From assembly GCA_963734955.1 (NCBI GenBank), contig CAVTJO010000012.1:186001-250000 (forward strand): 64,000 nt of DNA. The letters run 5' to 3'. This stretch comes from UBA11986 sp963734955 (GTDB lineage Bacteria; Bacteroidota; Ignavibacteria; UBA10030; UBA6906). This document shows, piece by piece, positions 60,017-64,000 of this stretch. A program made the position numbers and the translations under genes. Under the pieces are notes generated by a model. It made no database searches and was not told where the DNA came from. It was given only the letters and a program-made list of their open reading frames with translations. The first letter of the stretch is position 1. Every line of letters starts with the position of its first letter.

Positions 60017-62043
60017 GCAAGCAGAGGAAAAGGGCGCAACTGGATCCCGCCGCATCCCCCGAACTCTCGAGAGCGAAACGCTCTGCATTCACCCTGGTGG
60101 TACTGTTCCTCCCGCTTGCATTCCTCGTCATTCTTGAGCTCTCGTTGCGTCATATTGAGTACGATGGAAGCCTCAACCTCGTGGTCACGCGAACTGTGGG
60201 AGGGCAACAGTTCTATTCGATCAACCGTTCAGTTGCTCGTCGGTACTTTGCGCATATGAGCTCCGTGATTCCAGAGCCGGCCGATGACACGTTCTCCATG
60301 GTCAAGACAAGCAACACAAAACGGATCTTCTGCCTTGGCGAATCCACAATGGCCGGTTTCCCCTATGAACTGAATGCAACTGCGCCAAGCTTCATGCGTG
60401 ATCGCTTGAAATCTCTCCTGCCACAATACAATATTGAAGTGATCAATGCAGGGCTTTCCGCCATCGGGTCGTTTGTCGTACAGGATTTCATGGATGAGCT
60501 TTTATCGTATCAGCCCGATCTGTTTGTCATATACGTGGGACATAATGAGTTTTACGGAATCTACGGAGAAGGCTCGTCCATCAATGTGCCGGGGGGGCCG
60601 TGGCTGACACGTCTTACGATGAGCCTGCTGAACTTCAAAACGTTCCTGATGCTGAGAGACCTCTATGCCTGGCTGCACAGTCAGATTACCAAGGCCGGCC
60701 ACACGGACGAGACCCTGATGGGACAAATGGTCGGGAACCAAACCATCCCATTGTACGGCGAGTTATACGAGACGGCAAAAAGGATCTACCGCGACAACTT
60801 GATCCGGATGATCCAAACCGCCCGTTCGCATAACATCCCGATCTTGTTCAGCGCGTTGGTAAGCAACTGGCGTGGCCAGAAACCGTTCGTCGGAGTGTTT
60901 GATGAATCGACCTCACCGAGTCAGCGTGCGCTTTGGCGGGAGATGGTGGCAAAGGGGGATTCATTGACGTCACGCAATGATTTTCGTGAAGCCGCTTGCC
61001 GGTATGCGAACGCTCTTCAGATTGATTCGATGAATGCGATTGCGTTCTTTGGTCTTGGGAAATCACTGTACGATCTTGGACAGTATGACGCTGCCAGAAA
61101 AGCGTTTCTCCGCGCAAAGGACCTCGATGCCTTGCGATTCAGAGCCTCTGAAGAGTTCGAGACCGAATTGATCAATACGTGTAATGAGTTTCATGTTCCA
61201 GTGGCCAGGGTCGATTCAACGTTCGTAGCCCAATCACCCCACGGCATTCCCGGCAACGAGTTGTTCCTCGAACATCTGCATCCCAACGTCAAGGGATACT
61301 TTCTCATGGCCAAGACGTTCACGAACGCCATCGAGCAGAACCATCTTCTCGCTCCGTCGTCAGCCTGGAACGATGGTAGTCAACCTTCAGATTCAGCCCT
61401 CATGCAACTTTCCCGTGTGACGGAATTCGACCGGGCCCTCGGTGGGATGAAGATCGATTTGCTAAAACAGCGATGGCCATTTACCCTTGGCCCGTCGAGC
61501 TATGAATTCTCCCCGTCGAATTACCTCGAGAGTCTGGCAATCCGCGTAATCCGGCACGAACTTGCATGGTCCGAGGCAAGATACCTCCTGGCAGAGTCCT
61601 ACGCACGGGACAACCGCTACGACCTTGCCCGGGAAGAATGCCGTGCAGTCAGCAAAGTGATCCCGTTCTCATACGAACCCTTGTTACGCGTTGCCGACTA
61701 CTTCAATGCCGAAGGAAGACGGGATGAAGCAAAGAAGGCCTACCGCCAGTGCTTTGAAACGGAAGACAATCCTTTTGCCCGAATGAAATACGCCGTTCTT
61801 CTGTTGGAAGATGAAGCGCCAGCGACCGCAGCAGCACAGATTGACACGGCCTTCGAGCTTGATTCGCATAGCCGATACAAGCTGCCCGTTCCGGGGCTGG
61901 CAACCGGAAGGTACTTGCTCGGCGTCGCTTACGCAAAGCTGGGGAGGATCGACCTGGCGAAGGAGAACTTGCAGAGGGCGATCGCGATACAGCCCGAATA
62001 TGCAGACGCAAAGGAGCTGCTCGACCAAATCCAACAGCACTAG
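60013..62043 (+). CDS. Membrane-anchored SGNH hydrolase with TPR repeats, second paralogue
   Basis: 676 aa from the ATG at 60013, which overlaps the previous stop (ATGA). Layout matches the first copy: N-terminal helix (FTLVVLFLPLAFLVILELSL), nucleophile Ser111 (FCLGESTMAG), GHNEFYG (Asn178), a TPR-like insert and LEHLHPNVKG with the catalytic His, then C-terminal TPRs (LGVAYAKLGRIDLAKENLQRAI). The two copies are clearly diverged but share order and spacing, so they arose by an old tandem duplication and may act as a pair. Substrate unknown; family members deacylate glycans or lipids. Confidence 0.83.
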   Translation: MSKQRKRAQLDPAASPELSRAKRSAFTLVVLFLPLAFLVILELSLRHIEYDGSLNLVVTRTVGGQQFYSINRSVARRYFAHMSSVIPEPADDTFSMVKTSNTKRIFCLGESTMAGFPYELNATAPSFMRDRLKSLLPQYNIEVINAGLSAIGSFVVQDFMDELLSYQPDLFVIYVGHNEFYGIYGEGSSINVPGGPWLTRLTMSLLNFKTFLMLRDLYAWLHSQITKAGHTDETLMGQMVGNQTIPLYGELYETAKRIYRDNLIRMIQTARSHNIPILFSALVSNWRGQKPFVGVFDESTSPSQRALWREMVAKGDSLTSRNDFREAACRYANALQIDSMNAIAFFGLGKSLYDLGQYDAARKAFLRAKDLDALRFRASEEFETELINTCNEFHVPVARVDSTFVAQSPHGIPGNELFLEHLHPNVKGYFLMAKTFTNAIEQNHLLAPSSAWNDGSQPSDSALMQLSRVTEFDRALGGMKIDLLKQRWPFTLGPSSYEFSPSNYLESLAIRVIRHELAWSEARYLLAESYARDNRYDLAREECRAVSKVIPFSYEPLLRVADYFNAEGRRDEAKKAYRQCFETEDNPFARMKYAVLLLEDEAPATAAAQIDTAFELDSHSRYKLPVPGLATGRYLLGVAYAKLGRIDLAKENLQRAIAIQPEYADAKELLDQIQQH

Positions 62044-62053
62044 CCACAAAAAG

Positions 62054-62079
62054 AAGGCGGCCCTTTGTGGGGCCGCCTT
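62054..62079. terminator. Bidirectional terminator between the SGNH genes and the T9SS cargo gene
   Basis: AAGGCGGCCC and GGGCCGCCTT form a 10-bp G/C-rich stem with the loop TTTGTG, 10 nt after the 62043 stop. On the minus strand it is followed by TTTTT, so it best serves the convergent gene; on the plus strand the U-run is short. Confidence 0.8.
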
Positions 62080-62106
62080 CCGAAAAACCATCCCTCCTGC
62101 ATCCAT

Positions 62107-63648
62107 CTATCGCATTAACAACATCTTCTTCGTCTCAGTGAATTTTCCGGCGTCAAGACGATAGAAATAGACACCCGATGAAAGCCTGTTCGACTCAAAC
62201 AAGGCTGTGTAGTTTCCCTTTGTTTGATCCTGATTCACGAGGGTCGTGACCTCCTGACCAAGAATGTTGAAAACCTTCAACGTCACGCGCGCATTTTCCG
62301 GAATGGAATATGTGATGTGCGTGGAGGGGTTAAATGGATTCGGATAGTTCTGATCAAGCCTGTATGCAACAGGCTGGCCGAGATCCTGGTCCAATCGAAC
62401 GTCGGTAATGCCGTAGAGCGGTGCTTCTTTCGGCATGGGAGGAGTCCGTAGCCAGTTGTCTTGTGGCGTTGCATAGGTCGCAGGGAATGTATTGTGACCT
62501 GTTGGCTGGATGAAACGCACGCGATACAGGTCTTGTCCTCCGAGACCTCCGCCTTCCGTATTTCCACCACCGGCGCCGGGATGTGAGTATCTGTAAACAT
62601 ACATCAATCCGGCGTGTGCCTTTCCTTTTACTCTGAAGGAGAGCGTGTAGACGCTATCGCCCGGACCCTGCTGCGTCATGAGTTGCTCTCCCGGGAATGA
62701 TCCCTGGTTTGCAACCTGGGCAAATTGCCACATGTAGTCTCTCCAGGCAAGGAACACGGAATCAGTACCGGGAACAAACGCATCGGCTTCACGTGTTGCC
62801 GGCCCCATGTTGACCTTTACCGTTACCCGGCAAGTATCGGTTGTGTTATTCATGGTTGCCCAGCGATGAATACTGCTGAAATAGAATGAAGGAGCAGTCA
62901 GATTTCCACCGGTTCCGATGTTAAGCTGTCGGTTGCCATCACCGCGATCGTAGGGATGGTCATACCGCACTCCATCCTGATTGCCCCCGAAACCCGGGAA
63001 GCGGCCTGCAGCACTGACCGAGTCCATTTGAATGAAGTACTTATGGTCAATGTTGTCAAAGGTGAGTCCCGAATATGGCGCCGTAACACGATAGAGACCG
63101 GAAATCGGATCGAATGCCATCCGCGTCCCGCCCCAGCCCTCAAACGCACCGCGTACTTGCACGGAATCGTTTGCCGTGGTCGAGAACCAGCCGATGTTCT
63201 GCATCGCGCGTAAATCAACGCGCCACACGATATTTCCCGAGGTTGGGATGCTGACCAATGAATCATCATCGAAATACCGGGTCGTCGATCCCCCACCCGC
63301 CACAACGACGTACGTTCGATTGCCGCCGCTCTCCCATCCGTCGAATCCCGATGGATTACCAGGCGTTCTGAAGAACTTGTAGTCAACATTGCCTGTTGCA
63401 AGTGAAAACGTCTTCGCATATAAGCTATCATTCGGTGCCGCCAACTTCGTCAGGGTATCGGTACTACCCCAGCTATTCAGACTTCCCCGAACCAACACAT
63501 AGTCGGTTGTGGGATTGAATACGCCTTCCAATATTTTCACCCTCATATTGGCGCGGAAGGTAACATCGTTCTGGGCAATTGCCGATCCGATGAGTATCAT
63601 CGGAATCAACAGGAAGCCCAGAACCAGAGAACCTAATAGCCTCTTCAT
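62107..63648 (-). CDS. Secreted protein with T9SS type A sorting domain
   Basis: A 513-aa exported protein. AAGGAGG precedes the ATG at 63648, which decides the start; a signal peptide follows (LLGSLVLGFLLIPMILIGSAIAQ). The body contains two starch-binding/CBM20-like or immunoglobulin-like modules (VLVRGSLNSWGSTDTLTKLA and VQVRGAFEGWGGTRMAFDPISG). The C-terminal 85 residues begin LDQNYPNPFNPSTHITYSIP and end GVYFYRLDAGKFTETKKMLLMR, the classical Por secretion C-terminal sorting domain that is cleaved during type IX export. It is probably displayed on the cell surface or released. Its ligand is not known. Confidence 0.93.
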   Translation of the reverse strand: MKRLLGSLVLGFLLIPMILIGSAIAQNDVTFRANMRVKILEGVFNPTTDYVLVRGSLNSWGSTDTLTKLAAPNDSLYAKTFSLATGNVDYKFFRTPGNPSGFDGWESGGNRTYVVVAGGGSTTRYFDDDSLVSIPTSGNIVWRVDLRAMQNIGWFSTTANDSVQVRGAFEGWGGTRMAFDPISGLYRVTAPYSGLTFDNIDHKYFIQMDSVSAAGRFPGFGGNQDGVRYDHPYDRGDGNRQLNIGTGGNLTAPSFYFSSIHRWATMNNTTDTCRVTVKVNMGPATREADAFVPGTDSVFLAWRDYMWQFAQVANQGSFPGEQLMTQQGPGDSVYTLSFRVKGKAHAGLMYVYRYSHPGAGGGNTEGGGLGGQDLYRVRFIQPTGHNTFPATYATPQDNWLRTPPMPKEAPLYGITDVRLDQDLGQPVAYRLDQNYPNPFNPSTHITYSIPENARVTLKVFNILGQEVTTLVNQDQTKGNYTALFESNRLSSGVYFYRLDAGKFTETKKMLLMR

Positions 63649-63768
63649 AGAGACCTCCTTATGTATGTAAACATGTGAGTTATTGTTGAACCGCACGTAG
63701 AGCCACAACGTTGAACCATAATTCTCGCCTCCCCATTCCTCCTGTGCTTGTGAGAGATCAGTCATTTG

Positions 63769-64000
63769 TCAGAACAGAACACCGACGGAGAACTTGTGGA
63801 CGTTCTCAAGTAAACCAAACTTCTCATACGCGTAGTCAACCCGGACGATGAGCCCATCGCTAATTTCGTACCGCAACCCGCCGCCAACTGTAAACTGCTC
63901 CTCGCTGTCCTTTGCACCGAGGGCCTTGTACCCGGCACGAACGGAGAGAATCTTTTGAAGCGCCGAGAACTCTCCACCGAAATCCAGGCTTTCCGAATTG
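63769..64000 (-). CDS. PorV/PorQ-like outer-membrane protein, C-terminal end only (5' part outside window)
   Basis: Only the last 76 codons are visible. They show SVRAGYKALGAKDSEEQFTVGGGLRYEISDGLIVRVDYAYEKFGLLENVHKFSVGVLF, with the end residue Phe and alternating barrel strands, like the two PorV/PorQ-type proteins at 29493 and 30459. It is upstream of the T9SS cargo gene on the same strand, 120 nt away. Confidence 0.8.
   Translation of the reverse strand, partial: NSESLDFGGEFSALQKILSVRAGYKALGAKDSEEQFTVGGGLRYEISDGLIVRVDYAYEKFGLLENVHKFSVGVLF

Overview
The window reads as one chromosome segment from an aerobic or facultatively aerobic member of the FCB (Bacteroidota/Chlorobiota/Ignavibacteria-like) group. 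The pointers are a classic type IX secretion C-terminal sorting domain, several PorV/PorQ-type outer-membrane proteins, alternative complex III (ActABCDEF) next to a caa3 oxidase with the A2-type YS motif, and a eukaryote-type alanine aminotransferase. The exact phylum is inferred. Promoters that can be read look like ordinary sigma-70 sites (TTGACA-like, 16-18 bp spacer, TATATT-like).

Layout. 1-4.9 kb: 5' part of dnaE, an aldehyde dehydrogenase and proS. 5.0 kb: tRNA-Arg(CCT). 5.2-14 kb: a dense minus-strand surface-polysaccharide operon (two methyltransferases, nadD, a DUF2064-like protein, three GT2s, a GT4 and a flippase). 14-15.4 kb: a CNNM/CBS protein. 15.5-21.6 kb: M16 protease, alanine aminotransferase and nuoGHI, with a promoter at one end and a terminator at the other. 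21.8-22.9 kb: a processive GT2. 23-26.9 kb: an AAA+ regulator lacking GAFTGA, a multi-pass membrane protein, an 80-residue secreted peptide made of four 13-residue repeats, and an M50 protease homologue with HQIGH instead of HExxH. 27-32.8 kb: a secretion/outer-membrane operon (lipoprotein, beta-propeller, two PorV-like barrels, thioredoxin, DUF2279). 32.9-37.2 kb: two GT9s, nth and lysC. 37.3-42.2 kb: an accessory stretch with a tail-collar-like membrane protein, unknowns, a barrel and a patatin. 42.4-54.6 kb: the act-sco-cox respiratory supercluster. 54.8-57.8 kb: corA, gltA and a decayed aspartokinase. 58-62 kb: tandem SGNH-hydrolase/TPR paralogues. 62-64 kb: a T9SS cargo protein and the end of another PorV-like gene.

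The respiratory genes form a coherent chain: NADH and quinone via NuoGHI (the remaining nuo genes are not here), quinol to cytochrome c via ActA-F, and oxygen reduction by CoxABCD with Sco loading CuA. The surface genes form the other theme: polysaccharide synthesis, GT9 sugar transfer, T9SS-linked exported proteins and barrels.

Two points deserve most attention. First, the repeat peptide at 25566-25808: its repeats differ at nearly all synonymous sites yet encode almost the same 13-mer, so the peptide itself is under selection. It has its own promoter, leader and strong terminator. Second, the window carries about eleven single-base frame breaks spread over seven otherwise well-conserved genes (two GT2s, M16 protease, another GT2, lipoprotein, PorV-like, ActF). 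Most are probably sequence errors, because the frames rejoin perfectly, but each gene is annotated here across its break.
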